Assembly: GCA_963667205.1 (NCBI GenBank)
Contig: OY762959.1
Coordinates: forward strand, 992,001 to 1,056,000
Direction: 5' to 3'
Length of the DNA stretch: 64,000 nt
DNA from: CF-162 sp963667205
Lineage (GTDB): Bacteria; Chloroflexota; Dehalococcoidia; SM23-28-2; RBG-16-64-32
Part shown: piece after piece, positions 1 through 9,014 of the stretch
Position numbering within the stretch: position 1 is the first letter of the stretch
Layout: every line of letters begins with the position of its first letter
Translations under genes and position numbers: made by a program
Notes under the pieces: generated by a model
What the model was told of the DNA's origin: nothing
The model's database searches: none
What the model saw: the letters and a program-made list of their open reading frames with translations, nothing else

Positions 1-164
1 AGTTGCTGGATCGGGCGGCGCAGTTATTTGGCGCCGGGACAGGGCAGGCTGAAAAGCCGGTAGATATGAAGGTCCTTCACGCTAAGATCGGTGAGCTTGC
101 GTTGGAGAACGATTTTTTAGAGGCCGCGCTCACGAAGGCGGGATTGCCGGGCGCAAGGCGATGA
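1..164 (+). CDS. IS3-family transposase OrfA, 3' part (cut by window start)
   Basis: This is the C-terminal half of the small helix-turn-helix OrfA that binds the element ends. The first complete codon is at base 3. The stop TGA at 162-164 overlaps the orfB start in an ATGA arrangement, the usual IS3 geometry, in which some orfB product is made by frameshifting to an OrfAB fusion. The complete 101-residue version is seen in copies 2 and 3, where it starts MSRRPRRNHSAEFK. Confidence 0.9.
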   Translation, partial: LLDRAAQLFGAGTGQAEKPVDMKVLHAKIGELALENDFLEAALTKAGLPGARR

Positions 165-988
165 TCGACCGCGATCACAAGCTGCCTCTCGCCCGCCAGG
201 CAAAGGCAGTGGGCATCAGCCGCGGGAGCATCTACTACCGGCCGCGGCCGGTGGGCGAAGCCGGTCTCGGACTGATGCGCCGCATCGATGAGCTGCACCT
301 TGAGTATCCGTTTGCAGGCAGTAGGATGATGCGAGGCCTGCTCCGCCAGGAGGGACTCTCCTCCGGGCGTAGACACATCGCCACACTGATGCGGCGGATG
401 GGCATCGAGGCGCTGTACCGCAAGCCCAACACCAGCCGGCGACGCCCCGGCCATACTGTGTATCCGTACCTGCTGCGCGGACTTGAGGTGAGCAGGCCCA
501 ACCAGGTGTGGGCAATGGACATCACGTACATTCCGATGGCCAGGGGGTTCGTGTACCTAGCCGCAGTGATGGACTGGCATAGCCGCAAGGTGCTGGCCTG
601 GCGGGTATCGGTCACAATAGACACAGGCTTCTGCGTGGAGGCGCTCGAAGAATCCCTGGGACGCCACGGCGCGCCGGAGATATTCAACACAGATCAGGGA
701 AGCCAGTTCACAAGTGACGCCTTCACCGGCCTGCTGAAAGCCAATGGGATCCAGATCAGCATGGACGGGAGGGGAGGCTGGAAGGATAATGTGTTCGTCG
801 AACGGCTGTGGAAGAGCGTCAAGTACGAGGAGGTGTACCTGAGAGCCTACGAATCGGTCCCGGAAGCCAGAACTGGACTCGGGCGGTACTTCGAGTTTTA
901 CAATGCCGGACGGCCCCATTCGAGCCTTGGGGGAATGACGCCGGACCAGTTCTTTGACAGAGTGCCTGCCGAGTCCGAGGCGGCCTAA
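161..988 (+). CDS. IS3-family transposase OrfB (integrase core)
   Basis: The 275-residue DDE transposase has an N-terminal HTH_21-like region (about 35-95, with YPFAGSRMM) and an rve integrase core from about residue 110. The catalytic carboxylates are visible in WAMDITYIP (first Asp), FNTDQGSQFTS (second Asp) and DNVFVERLWKSVKYEEVY (Glu). The C-terminus YNAGRPHSSLGGMTP is typical. It is intact, so the element is potentially active. It overlaps orfA by 4 bp. Confidence 0.95.
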   Translation: MIDRDHKLPLARQAKAVGISRGSIYYRPRPVGEAGLGLMRRIDELHLEYPFAGSRMMRGLLRQEGLSSGRRHIATLMRRMGIEALYRKPNTSRRRPGHTVYPYLLRGLEVSRPNQVWAMDITYIPMARGFVYLAAVMDWHSRKVLAWRVSVTIDTGFCVEALEESLGRHGAPEIFNTDQGSQFTSDAFTGLLKANGIQISMDGRGGWKDNVFVERLWKSVKYEEVYLRAYESVPEARTGLGRYFEFYNAGRPHSSLGGMTPDQFFDRVPAESEAA

Positions 989-1121
989 CGCACGGCAGCG
1001 CGATTCCACTTATCAAACCGGGCAGCGCTGTTCAGACAAACGAGACCACCTCTGTGCTGTCGAGCCACACCTGGAGTATGGTACTGTCTAACCGTTCAAA
1101 ACAGATTCACAGAGTCCCTAA

Positions 1122-1203
1122 CCACAGTTCGAAGATGGTTCTGTCTACCGTACACTTTGGCCCACCACGGTTTACGGTAGACAGAACCATCTTCGAAATG
1201 TGG
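1122..1203. repeat. 30-bp inverted repeat, paired IS-end-like sequences
   Basis: The arms 1122-1151 and 1174-1203 are inverted copies with one mismatch (core GATGGTTCTGTCTACCGT), separated by 22 bp that include GGCCCACC. Single related copies occur at 24720-24749 and 34976-35005, each with GGCCCACC at a similar distance. This looks like two abutted ends of an insertion sequence whose body is missing. The adjacent IS256-type fragment could be its owner, but that cannot be shown from the sequence. Confidence 0.7.
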
Positions 1204-1365
1204 CTGGGCAGGCTTTCAACGCACCAAGGCCTCTCGATTCCCGTAGTGTGACGCGTAAGGGGCCACCAAACGAACAAGTCGAGAACCTTCACTCTCTGGA
1301 CTCAATAGCTACGGAAACGTACGGTAGTCATGGGCGGTCGATTCGGCTCCATCCAAAGCGCCGCG

Positions 1366-1934
1366 GGCTGGAGTGCCCAAGGCTGGTGATTGGAGACGGA
1401 CATCTGGGTATCTGGGGAGCTCTGCGCAACGTCTATCCCCAGGCGGCGGAGCAACGCTGTTGGAACCACAAGATGATGAATGTGCTGGACAAGCTACCCA
1501 AGCGACAGCAGGGCGAGGCCAAGCTCATGCTGCGCGCCATCCCCTACGCCGAGACCCGGGCCGATGCTGAACGACTCAGGACGGCGTTCAGCAAGTGGTG
1601 CCGGGACCGCTCCTACGATGCGGCCTCAGAGACCCTGGAGCGGGACTGGGACCGCATGACCACCTTCTATGGCTTCCCCAAGGAGCACTGGGTTCACCTT
1701 CGCACGACAAACCCAGTCGAGTCGCCCTTCGCCGCGCTGAGACTTCGAACCGACGCGGCGAAGCGCTACAAGCGGGTCGACCGAGCCATGGCGGTGATGT
1801 GGAAGATGTTGATGATCGCCGAACAGCGCTTCAGGCGTCTGAAGGCCCCTGAGTTGATGGAGGAGGTCTATCTCGGCGCCCAATATGTCGATGGAATCGC
1901 CGCTGAGGCAACGGTAGAGGAGGTCGCCGCCTGA
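1366..1934 (+). pseudogene. IS256-family (Mutator) transposase, C-terminal fragment
   Basis: The reading frame is open from about 1200, but similarity to Mutator-type transposases starts only near 1366 with LVIGDGHLGIWGALR. It continues through the conserved EQRCWNHKMMNVLDKLPK and EHWVHLRTTNPVES blocks to the end. A full protein is about 400 residues, so roughly the N-terminal half, including the first catalytic Asp, is missing. The preceding 55 codons are unrelated fused sequence. The sequence just after the stop (TTTACACACC) fits an IS256-type right end near 1955. Confidence 0.85.
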
Positions 1935-1938
1935 CTGT

Positions 1939-2394
1939 TTACACACCCTTTGAAGCAACCTCCTCCCTTGTGAACTCGTCCAGCACCGTCAAGAGCCGCA
2001 GGGGACGGCCGTCGCTGGTGCGGGTAAACACGAAGCCGTAGCTCCAGACGTGGTTGGGCTCAGTCGGCCTGAGCCTAACGCAGGAGCCGTCTGTCAAGCA
2101 GAGCCGCCTCCGCTTCGGCTGCTTCGCCGGCACCTTCAGCCCTTCCCGCCGCCAGAGCCGCTCTACCCGCTTGTGGTTCACCCGAAAACCCTCCTCTCGC
2201 AGCAGGGCGGTCACCCGTCGGTAACCGTAGCGCCCGTACTCGGTCGCTAGCTCCACCATCCGCCTCAGCAGCCTCCCTTCATCGTCGGGAGGAGAACCCC
2301 ACCGCCGCTGCGTCGATCGCTCCTGCCCCAGGGCCTGGCAGGCCCGGCGCTCCGAGATGACCGCGTGGCCCAACGCATTCCGCACCCAGACCAC
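1939..2394 (-). pseudogene. second IS3-type transposase OrfB, N-terminal fragment
   Basis: This 151-codon frame belongs to a different IS3-group element from the three copies noted here. It carries the HTH_21 segment YGRYGYRRVTALLREEG and the start of the integrase core (NHVWSYGFVFTRTSDGR, LLTVLDEFTRE). It then breaks off into unrelated VASKGV and a stop, next to the probable IS256 right end. The remaining core, with the second Asp and the Glu, is absent. OrfA is also absent, replaced by the palindrome at 2396-2448. Confidence 0.85.
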
Positions 2395-2395
2395 C

Positions 2396-2448
2396 GCACA
2401 GGTAGTGTCTCAGTTTGATCAGCATTCAAACTGAGACACTACCTGTGC
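2396..2448. repeat. perfect 23-bp palindrome at the edge of duplication arm A
   Basis: Arms 2396-2418 and 2426-2448 are exact inverted copies (core GGTAGTGTCTCAGTTTGA) with a 7-bp spacer. The right arm overlaps the first bases shared with arm B. The most likely reading is two ends of the second IS3-type element joined head to head, as left by an imperfect transposition or circle junction. As DNA or RNA it would form a very stable cruciform or hairpin. Confidence 0.85.
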
Positions 2449-2449
2449 T

Positions 2450-3163
2450 ACCCTCCCCTTGCGTAGTGAGTAGTGCAGGGACAAGCTAGCTTCGCTACCA
2501 GCACCCCGTCATGAGGTGTCTTGGTCTTGAGCCTGGGTCAGCGGCCTTGATTCCCTTCCGGTTGCTTGGGCAACTTCCGTTCAGCATAAGGCATCCGCCG
2601 CGGGGTGACGACTAGCGTTGCCGAGTCCTTCTCCATGGACGGGTGGCCCTACGCGCGAACGGGGAGCGGTCCAAAGTTCGGTGCGGGAATGGCCGTGGCG
2701 CGCCCGCGTTAAGGCATGCACCGTGCGACGCTCGCCGGCCAGAATGGAGGCGTTCGATCTGCCTAGCCATTGGCTACCCGGTGGCGTGGCTCCAAACCCG
2801 TTGTGAGGCGAGAGAGGAAGGAGCGCGATTGAGTGTCATATGCGAGTCCTCGAGCTAGCTGACCTCGTCCGAGATGCTGGAGAATATGCTGGTGGCCACG
2901 AGCCACCGAGCGCGTGATGGTCTTGGACTCGACGGACGGCGTTGGGCCGTGGCTTACTGCCCAGACGGCGACGTTGTTCCAGTGCCGGGAGATTCTTGCA
3001 GGCAGGAGGATGGACGACTTCGTAGCGACCCGGTGGGGAGAGCAGCTAAGGGAGCGCGAAAGGAGCAATTCGAAAGCGCTGTAGGTGGGTGCGGACCGCC
3101 TGCTATGTCGTTAACGTCCCTTCTTGCGGTCAACTCTGAGGGGTGATACGGCGGTCGTGAGGT
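2450..3163. other. 700 bp without a confident gene (arm A)
   Basis: No recognisable protein is encoded here. A long open frame present in arm B (23234-23737, minus strand) is interrupted in this arm by a TAC to TAG change near 2858. A small frame at 2917-3084 (+), 55 codons starting MVLDSTDGVGPW and rich in charged residues at its end, is preserved in both arms (23296-23463, minus strand in B), but its reality is doubtful. The segment lies downstream of aapP. Confidence 0.5.
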
Positions 3164-3934
3164 TCAGAGTATCTGGGAGAGGAACAGTTTCGTGCGGTCG
3201 CTCTTTGGGGCTTCGAAGATCTGCTCAGGTGGGCCTTCTTCAACGATGAGGCCAGCGTCGAACATCATCATGCGGTTTGCGACTTGCTTGGCAAACCCCA
3301 TCTCGTGCGATACGACGATCATCGTCATGCCCGAGGTGACTAACTCCCGCATGACGTCCAGCACTTCTTTGATCATCTCCGGGTCGAGGGCGGAGGTCGG
3401 CTCGTCGAACAACATGATATTCGGCTGCATGGCGAGGGCGCGAGCTATGGCCACCCTCTGCTGTTGCCCTCCGGAGAGCTCGTTCGGATATTTATCAGAC
3501 TGCTCGGCTATACCCACGCGCTTCAAGAGTTCTAGGGCGTTGTCCTTAGCCCTTGCGGCTGGCATCTTGCGCACCTTGATCGGTGCCAGCGTGATGTTGC
3601 TCATCACCGTGAGGTGTGGAAAGAGGTTGAACGACTGGAAGACCATCCCCACATCGCGGCGTATGGCATCGATGTTGCGCACGTCGTTGGTTAGCTCGAT
3701 ACCATTGACTATGATGTCGCCGCGCTGATGCTCCTCCAGCTTGTTGATCGTACGGATGAAGGTTGACTTACCCGATCCGGAAGGCCCGAAGGCAACGACG
3801 ACCTCGCCTCTTTTGATTGTGGTGGTGATACCGCGCAGGGCGTGAAAATCGCCGTACCACTTGTGCAGGTCCCGGCAGACAATGATGTCCTCGACTTCGA
3901 TTTCGATGTCAGCTGGTTCTTCGATTGTAGTCAT
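3164..3934 (-). CDS. aapP: polar amino-acid ABC transporter ATP-binding protein (copy A)
   Basis: This cytoplasmic ATPase subunit powers amino-acid import with the AapQ/AapM permeases and the AapJ binding protein. The 256 residues show Walker A GPSGSGKST (about 50-58), Q-loop QSFNLFPHLT, signature LSGGQQQR, Walker B IMLFDEPTSALDPE and H-loop VVSHEM. The length is normal for the GlnQ/AapP group. It is the last gene of aapJ-aapQ-aapM-aapP, 33 bp after aapM. The protein is identical to the copy at 22446-23216 as far as I can compare. The symbol follows the Aap/Bzt family; substrate range is inferred. Confidence 0.93.
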   Translation of the reverse strand: MTTIEEPADIEIEVEDIIVCRDLHKWYGDFHALRGITTTIKRGEVVVAFGPSGSGKSTFIRTINKLEEHQRGDIIVNGIELTNDVRNIDAIRRDVGMVFQSFNLFPHLTVMSNITLAPIKVRKMPAARAKDNALELLKRVGIAEQSDKYPNELSGGQQQRVAIARALAMQPNIMLFDEPTSALDPEMIKEVLDVMRELVTSGMTMIVVSHEMGFAKQVANRMMMFDAGLIVEEGPPEQIFEAPKSDRTKLFLSQIL

Positions 3935-3967
3935 CGTAATGCTATGTCCTCTGTCCAGGGCCGGAGA

Positions 3968-5215
3968 CTATCGCTCGCCGACGCCCAAATTCCTCTCGAT
4001 CCGCCTGCTCACGTAAGACATGGTATAGGTGAAGACCCAAAAGACTAGGGCCAGGAAGACAAACAACTCAAGGGCATTATCCAGAAACTCCGTGTTGCCC
4101 TGGATGAACGATCGACCGATCTCCACCACGTCCAGCATACCGATTATGTAGACCAGGCTCGTATCTTTAAACAGCGAGATGAACTGCCCCACGATTGCGG
4201 GTATGACGTTGCGGATGGCCTGGGGCAAGGAGATGAGCAGCGTGGTCTGCCAGCTCGGTAGGCCCAGTGCCCGCGCCGCCTCCACCTGTCCGGGATGTAG
4301 CGCCTGGAGTCCACCGCGAATGTTCTCGGCCATGTAGGCCGCACTAAACAAGGTAATGACGACGGCCGCGCGGAACAGGGAGTCCTGGGGGAAGTTTTCT
4401 GGAAAGGCCAGTGGCACCAATACCTGGGACATGAACAGAAGGGTTATGAGCGGTACCCCCCGGAATATCTCGATGAAGGCCACGCACAGCAATTTAACCA
4501 CTGGGAGCTGGCCGCGACGCCCCAGCGCCAGTGCGATACCGATGGGTAGGCTGAACATGATGCCAGACACCGCCAGCAGTAGGTTCAGCATCAGGCCACC
4601 CCAGTAGATGACCGACACCGGCTGGAGTCCCGGCACTCCCGGGAGTCCTCGCAGCAGCACCAGCGCCAGCAGAAAAGCGCTGCCGCCTAAGATGGCGGTC
4701 CGGCGGGCCGTGCCCAGTGGCGTGTAGCGAGCCAAACCCCATCCCACCGCCAGCGCGAGCAGATTAGCTACCAGAAGCAGGCGCACGTCCAGCCCCATCC
4801 GATCCAGGCTATACGGCAAGAAGGTGAAGGCCGCGGCGGCGGCGGCGGTTGCGATTGCGACTTGTTTCATGACGCCGCGGCCGGTGATTCCCCATGCCAT
4901 CCCCATCAGGACCGTAAACAGCAGCAAGACGGCCTGCGGTCTCCAAAAGCAGTTGGAGCCAGGGCAGGCGGACTCGGCGTTGTACTGGCCGATAATAAAT
5001 CGACCGCCCAAGGTGCTGATTAGGGTCCAGTCAGCCGCCAGGAATATCCAGCGCAGGCCGAACCATAGAGCCGCTGCCAGGGCGGCGCCGAAGGCGACGG
5101 TTAGTATGCTGTTGAACCGGCTGCTGAACAGATTGGCGTGCATCCAGCCCGCCATGCCTCTGGTTGAGCGCGGCGGCAACTCTGAGGCTGAAGCTGTGTT
5201 GAGGTTCATCGCCAT
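3968..5215 (-). CDS. aapM: polar amino-acid ABC transporter permease AapM-like (copy A)
   Basis: This is an integral membrane permease of 415 residues. It has an extra N-terminal hydrophobic half (several membrane segments up to about residue 190), as in AapM/BztC, followed by the binding-protein-dependent transport domain. The EAA loop that docks the ATPase is EAARALGLPSWQTTLL. It starts 3 bp after aapQ, indicating translational coupling. It differs from copy B at three residues (S/P near the N-terminus, S/N in the EAA loop, V/A shortly after). Confidence 0.92.
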   Translation of the reverse strand: MAMNLNTASASELPPRSTRGMAGWMHANLFSSRFNSILTVAFGAALAAALWFGLRWIFLAADWTLISTLGGRFIIGQYNAESACPGSNCFWRPQAVLLLFTVLMGMAWGITGRGVMKQVAIATAAAAAAFTFLPYSLDRMGLDVRLLLVANLLALAVGWGLARYTPLGTARRTAILGGSAFLLALVLLRGLPGVPGLQPVSVIYWGGLMLNLLLAVSGIMFSLPIGIALALGRRGQLPVVKLLCVAFIEIFRGVPLITLLFMSQVLVPLAFPENFPQDSLFRAAVVITLFSAAYMAENIRGGLQALHPGQVEAARALGLPSWQTTLLISLPQAIRNVIPAIVGQFISLFKDTSLVYIIGMLDVVEIGRSFIQGNTEFLDNALELFVFLALVFWVFTYTMSYVSRRIERNLGVGER

Positions 5216-5218
5216 CGC

Positions 5219-6424
5219 CTAACTTCCCTTTAGGCGAAGCTGTCGGTTGTAGAGGTTGCCGATTAGAGAGAAGGTCAGGCTCATCGCCAAGTAGGCGACC
5301 ATGATCAGCAAGAAGATAGACACCGCAGGAGCGGTCTGCGTCATTGTCTTGGCCACATTGGTGAGGTCTGAGTAACCGATGGCGCCCGCCAAGCTACTGT
5401 TCTTGGCCAGGTTCAGGTGCTGGTTGATTAGCGGAGGCACTATGACCCGCATCGCCTGGGGGAAGGTCACGTGGCGCAGGGCATTCATCGGCGACAAGCC
5501 CAGTGCTCGGGCCGCTTCCGGCTGACCGCGATTCACCGACTGGATGCCTGCTCGCACGATTTCGGCGATAAAGGACGACGTGTATACGACCAGGCCGATA
5601 AGCAGCACTATCAGCCCTCCCGGGAGGGTGAAGCCACCAGAGATGCGGCCGAAGGTACCCTGTGGCGCCGGCTGTGAGATGGCAAAGGGCGCTTCGCCGA
5701 CCACCGCCGCGATGATAAGCCAGCTAGCGGCAGCGATGACGATAGCGGTGCTGCCGCCCATCACCACGGCGCGGGTAGCCTTACCGGTCGAGGTTTCTCG
5801 GCGGTCCAACCCGACATAGACGGCCACGCCTGCTATAACGGCTACCATTGCCAGCCCCAGCCATGTCACCGCTGCGTCAAAACCGTTGGCGGTTGGCCAA
5901 GGCAGTGATAGACCGGCGTTGTTGACGTACACTTGCTGGGCAATAACGTATCCGTCCTCGACGGGCGGCAGCGACAGTATGAGATAGAACCAGAAGAACA
6001 GCTGCACCAGCAAGGGCACGTTGCGGAAGAACTCGACGTAGGTAAGCGCCGCCTTGGAAACGAGCCAGTTGCTGGACATGCGGGCTACACCCACCAGGAC
6101 CCCCAGCGCCGTTGCCAGAATGATGCCGGCGATGGCGACGGTCAGGGTGTTGGTGGCAGCGACAACAAAGGCGTAAAGAAAGCTGTCGGAGGATTCGTAA
6201 GGCAGGAAATGATGCCCGATAGGAGTCTGGTAGGCGCGGGACAAAAAGTCGAAGCCAGAGGGAATCTCTCGCTCCACTATGGCGTTGCTGATGTTGGCGA
6301 AGAACCAGCCGACTAGGGCCACCACCAGGACGCCAGAAACGAGCTGCGCGGCCCATTCGATGACACGAACATGCCGCCAAATCGGGATGCCCTGGTAGGT
6401 TAAGCTTCGGGGTATTATGGCCAT
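5219..6424 (-). CDS. aapQ: polar amino-acid ABC transporter permease AapQ-like (copy A)
   Basis: This second permease subunit of about 401 residues has a periplasmic insertion after the first membrane segments, as in AapQ/BztB. The EAA loop is EAARALGLSPMNALRHV. I start it at ATG 6424 (MAIIPRSLTYQG); an upstream in-frame start at 6457 would add 11 residues with no family support. No strong ribosome-binding site is visible. A stable hairpin (6489-6522) separates it from the binding-protein gene, which may set a lower permease level. It differs from copy B at two residues. Confidence 0.92.
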   Translation of the reverse strand: MAIIPRSLTYQGIPIWRHVRVIEWAAQLVSGVLVVALVGWFFANISNAIVEREIPSGFDFLSRAYQTPIGHHFLPYESSDSFLYAFVVAATNTLTVAIAGIILATALGVLVGVARMSSNWLVSKAALTYVEFFRNVPLLVQLFFWFYLILSLPPVEDGYVIAQQVYVNNAGLSLPWPTANGFDAAVTWLGLAMVAVIAGVAVYVGLDRRETSTGKATRAVVMGGSTAIVIAAASWLIIAAVVGEAPFAISQPAPQGTFGRISGGFTLPGGLIVLLIGLVVYTSSFIAEIVRAGIQSVNRGQPEAARALGLSPMNALRHVTFPQAMRVIVPPLINQHLNLAKNSSLAGAIGYSDLTNVAKTMTQTAPAVSIFLLIMVAYLAMSLTFSLIGNLYNRQLRLKGS

Positions 6425-6488
6425 TGTTGACTCATTGAAAAGCCACCCGTGGCACAATCAAACTCTGCGCACAAGATAGCAGGATAAC

Positions 6489-6522
6489 AAGAGGGCGGCT
6501 AGTGTAGACTAGCCGCCCTCTT
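6489..6522 (-). terminator. hairpin between aapJ and aapQ (copy A)
   Basis: Exact 15-bp arms AAGAGGGCGGCTAGT (6489-6503) and their complement (6508-6522) enclose a 4-base loop. The position in the binding-protein/permease intergenic gap fits a partial terminator or an mRNA-stabilising stem that favours binding-protein expression. The arms are conserved in copy B while the loop is inverted (GTAG versus CTAC in the same reading direction). Confidence 0.75.
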
Positions 6523-6560
6523 TAGGTGAGGCTTCTTAGCTCTCTCTGCCTGCCACCACC

Positions 6561-7607
6561 CTAGCGTAGGGGTGCGGCGTAGATCTGGCCACCCTCCGCC
6601 CAAAGGGCGTTGCGGCTGCCAGCTCGCGGCAAGTCGATGCCACCGGGACCCAGGTTGCGGTCGTAGATCTCGCCGTAGTTGCCGACTGAGCGGATTACGT
6701 CTTGGGCCGCGGTTTGGCTGATGCCCAGGCTGTCCTGACCGAAGGAGCCCTCGAGGCCGAAGAGACGGTCAACTTTTGTATCGCCTGTGACCGAGGTTGG
6801 AACGTTAGCGGAAGTGATGTCGTAGGCCTCGGCGTAGATGAGCATGCCCATCACGGTCTTGACCACATCGAACCACTGGTCATCGCCATGAGGGACCACT
6901 GGCCCCAGCGGCTCTTCCGAGATGGTCTCGGGCAAAATGGTGTGGGCGCTTGGGTCATCGAAAGCGCTGCTGATGGCAGCCAACTGCGAGCGATCGTTGG
7001 TGAAGGCATCGCACTGGCCACTCTGGTAGGCGGCGGCCACCGCGTCGGTGTCTTCGAAGGTCAGCACCTGCACATTCAAGTCGTTCTGGTTAGAGAAGTC
7101 CTGAAGATTCAACTCGGTGGTTGTTCCCAGTGTCACGCAGATGCTGGCGTCTCTTAGCTCTAAGGCACTGGAGATACCCAGGTCTTTGCGGACCAAGAAC
7201 CCCTGGCCGTCGTAGAACATCGTTTGAGCATAGTTGCCCCATTGCGCGTCACGGAAGGTCGTCCAAGTGACGGTGCGCACCAGCATATCCACCTCACCGG
7301 ACTGGATGGTCGGCCCGCGCTCAGCGGCCGAAATCAACCTGATCTCTATCGCATTGGCATCGCCCAGAACCGCCGCGGCTACCGCGCGGCAAAGATCGAT
7401 GTCAAAGCCCTGGCTGTTGCCGGCCGCGTCGAGAAAACCATAGCCGGGCACGTCGTTGCGGCTGGCACATATGACCGTGCCGCGGTCCTTCACCTGTTGC
7501 AGCCTATCTGCTCCGTCGCTTGAACTCTGCGAACAAGCTGACAGTACGACTGCGACGGCCGTTGCAAGCGAAAGGAGCGTCCATACCGATGCTTTGCTCT
7601 TGATCAT
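6561..7607 (-). CDS. aapJ: general polar amino-acid binding lipoprotein (copy A)
   Basis: This extracytoplasmic solute-binding protein of family 3 (AapJ/BztA type) captures amino acids for AapQMP. I start it at ATG 7607, because MIKSKASVWTLL... then reads as a lipoprotein signal ending VLSAC. A longer frame to 7703 adds 32 non-signal-like residues. Mature protein features include RGTVICASRNDVPGYGF, GFDIDLCRAVAAAVLGD and the C-terminal VGNYGEIYDRNLG typical of this group. It has 348 residues and is first in the operon. Five residues differ from copy B (for example NSQGF/NNQGF and SAFDD/SALDD). Confidence 0.93.
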   Translation of the reverse strand: MIKSKASVWTLLSLATAVAVVLSACSQSSSDGADRLQQVKDRGTVICASRNDVPGYGFLDAAGNSQGFDIDLCRAVAAAVLGDANAIEIRLISAAERGPTIQSGEVDMLVRTVTWTTFRDAQWGNYAQTMFYDGQGFLVRKDLGISSALELRDASICVTLGTTTELNLQDFSNQNDLNVQVLTFEDTDAVAAAYQSGQCDAFTNDRSQLAAISSAFDDPSAHTILPETISEEPLGPVVPHGDDQWFDVVKTVMGMLIYAEAYDITSANVPTSVTGDTKVDRLFGLEGSFGQDSLGISQTAAQDVIRSVGNYGEIYDRNLGPGGIDLPRAGSRNALWAEGGQIYAAPLR

Positions 7608-7799
7608 AGATTCTACGTCTGTCCCCCTGTGGTAATGCCTTTGCCGAACGACTCTCGACAATACAGCATTGAGGCCGTTCATCCAAGCCTCAGGGGGTTG
7701 CATGCAAGGCTCAATAATGATGTGATAAAAAATGATATAGTAAAAAACATATAGTTCTACAGAGTATTCATCAGAGCTTTCATCGCGGAGGAAGTGATA
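7608..7799. promoter_or_regulatory. divergent promoter region between aapJ and livK-like gene (copy A)
   Basis: This 192-bp divergent intergenic region has a markedly AT-rich core (7710-7765, with TGATATAGTAAAAAACATATAG) in otherwise GC-rich DNA. It must carry the promoters of both binding-protein genes. Copy B has only 177 bp because about 15 bp of the repeated AT tract (around TGATATAGTAAAAAA) is missing. Exact -10/-35 elements cannot be assigned safely. Confidence 0.6.
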
Positions 7800-8990
7800 A
7801 TGCGCGTTCGATTAGTGAAATGGATCGTTTCGTTAGGGTTGTTGGCGGCTCTAGCGCTGATGGCCATGGCTTGTGGCTCTGATGAAAAAGTGGTGGGGGA
7901 AGAGGCCCCGTTTAGAATAGGGGTGATGGACTCGGTCACCGGCATTGGTGAGACCTATGGCAGAGTGGCCGTTGAGGCCAAGCAGTTGGCGGTCGAAGAG
8001 ATTAACGCTGCCGGCGGTGTCAATGGGCACATGCTGAAGCTCATCATCGAAGACTCGAAGTGCAACGCTCAAGACTCGATCACCGCCTACAAAAAGTTGA
8101 CCGAGGTGGACGGAGTGAAGATCATCCTCGGGCCCTCATGCAGCGGTGCGATGCTCGGCGCCGCGCCGCTGGCCGAGGATGACGGTGTGGTCATCTTCTC
8201 CGGTCTGACAACCAACCCGGACATCGCTAACGCCGGAGACTACATTTTCCGGACAGCGATGAGCGACATCCAGGTGGGCACCGATACTGGCAATGTGCTC
8301 TGGGCTGACGGGATCCGCAGGTTGGCTACTATCACCGAGGCAACTGACTACGCCGAGGGAGTGAGGCGGACCAGCGTTGCGCAATTCGAGAAGCGGGGCG
8401 GCCAAGTGGTGAGCGAGGAGCGCTACAACTCCGACGTTACCGACTTTAGGACCCAGCTGACCAAGCTACTCAACGAAGCCCCAGACGCCCTCCACATCGC
8501 TGCCCAGTCGGAGTTAACCGCTGGCACCATCGTCAAGCAATCTCGAGAGTTGGGCTATGAGGGCCCCATATACGGCGAGGCCGTGACAGCCGGTGCGACG
8601 GCCTTGGAGATTGCTGGCGATGCCGCTACCGGCGTAAAGGTCATCTCGGCAGATATCGATCCTGCTAACAACAAGGGCCTGGAAGTTCTTGCTGCGTTCA
8701 GGGAGCGTTACGGATACATCACTTTACCCTGGTTCGTCGCCTCGGCTTACGACACCGTCTACATAGCCGCCGAGTGCCTCAGGCAGACAAATGACGACCA
8801 AGATGCTGACGGCTTCAGAGACTGCCTTTACGGGATCACCTGGAGCGGTGGTATCGGAGATAACTACAGCTTCGACGAAGACGGCGAGGTCGTTGGTCTG
8901 AGTAGCGTAGTCCTTGAGATTCTGCCGTTAGCCGAGAGGTCGGCGGAGAACAATGGCTGGAAGGTATTGGGCACTGCACCGACCGAATAG
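7800..8990 (+). CDS. branched-chain amino-acid type ABC binding lipoprotein (copy A)
   Basis: This is a periplasmic-binding-protein type 1 (LivK-like) substrate-binding protein. The signal peptide ends in the lipobox MAMAC (residues about 20-25). The mature part reads FRIGVMDSVTGIGETYG, AVEEINAAGGVNG, IILGPSCSGAMLGAAP, as in Leu/Ile/Val-binding proteins. Start ATG 7800 is favoured by GGAGG 8 bp upstream; GTG 7794 is possible. No transporter genes follow it in this arm, whereas copy B leads towards a livH 5' end. Four residues differ from copy B. Confidence 0.92.
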   Translation: MRVRLVKWIVSLGLLAALALMAMACGSDEKVVGEEAPFRIGVMDSVTGIGETYGRVAVEAKQLAVEEINAAGGVNGHMLKLIIEDSKCNAQDSITAYKKLTEVDGVKIILGPSCSGAMLGAAPLAEDDGVVIFSGLTTNPDIANAGDYIFRTAMSDIQVGTDTGNVLWADGIRRLATITEATDYAEGVRRTSVAQFEKRGGQVVSEERYNSDVTDFRTQLTKLLNEAPDALHIAAQSELTAGTIVKQSRELGYEGPIYGEAVTAGATALEIAGDAATGVKVISADIDPANNKGLEVLAAFRERYGYITLPWFVASAYDTVYIAAECLRQTNDDQDADGFRDCLYGITWSGGIGDNYSFDEDGEVVGLSSVVLEILPLAERSAENNGWKVLGTAPTE

Positions 8991-9014
8991 GCCTGCCGCA
9001 TAACCGCGAGGTTT

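Larger units (their letters stand above)
1..1052 (+). mobile_element. IS3-family element, copy 1 (left end outside window)
   Basis: Two overlapping reading frames (orfA, orfB) match the copies at 12199-13483 and 28030-28934 almost base for base. The right terminus is placed at about 1052 because identity with copy 2 stops after the outward-facing terminal repeat (reverse complement at 12199 onwards). The left terminus lies before base 1. The element sits about 1.4 kb outside arm A of the large inverted duplication and in opposite orientation to copies 2 and 3. Confidence 0.9.
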
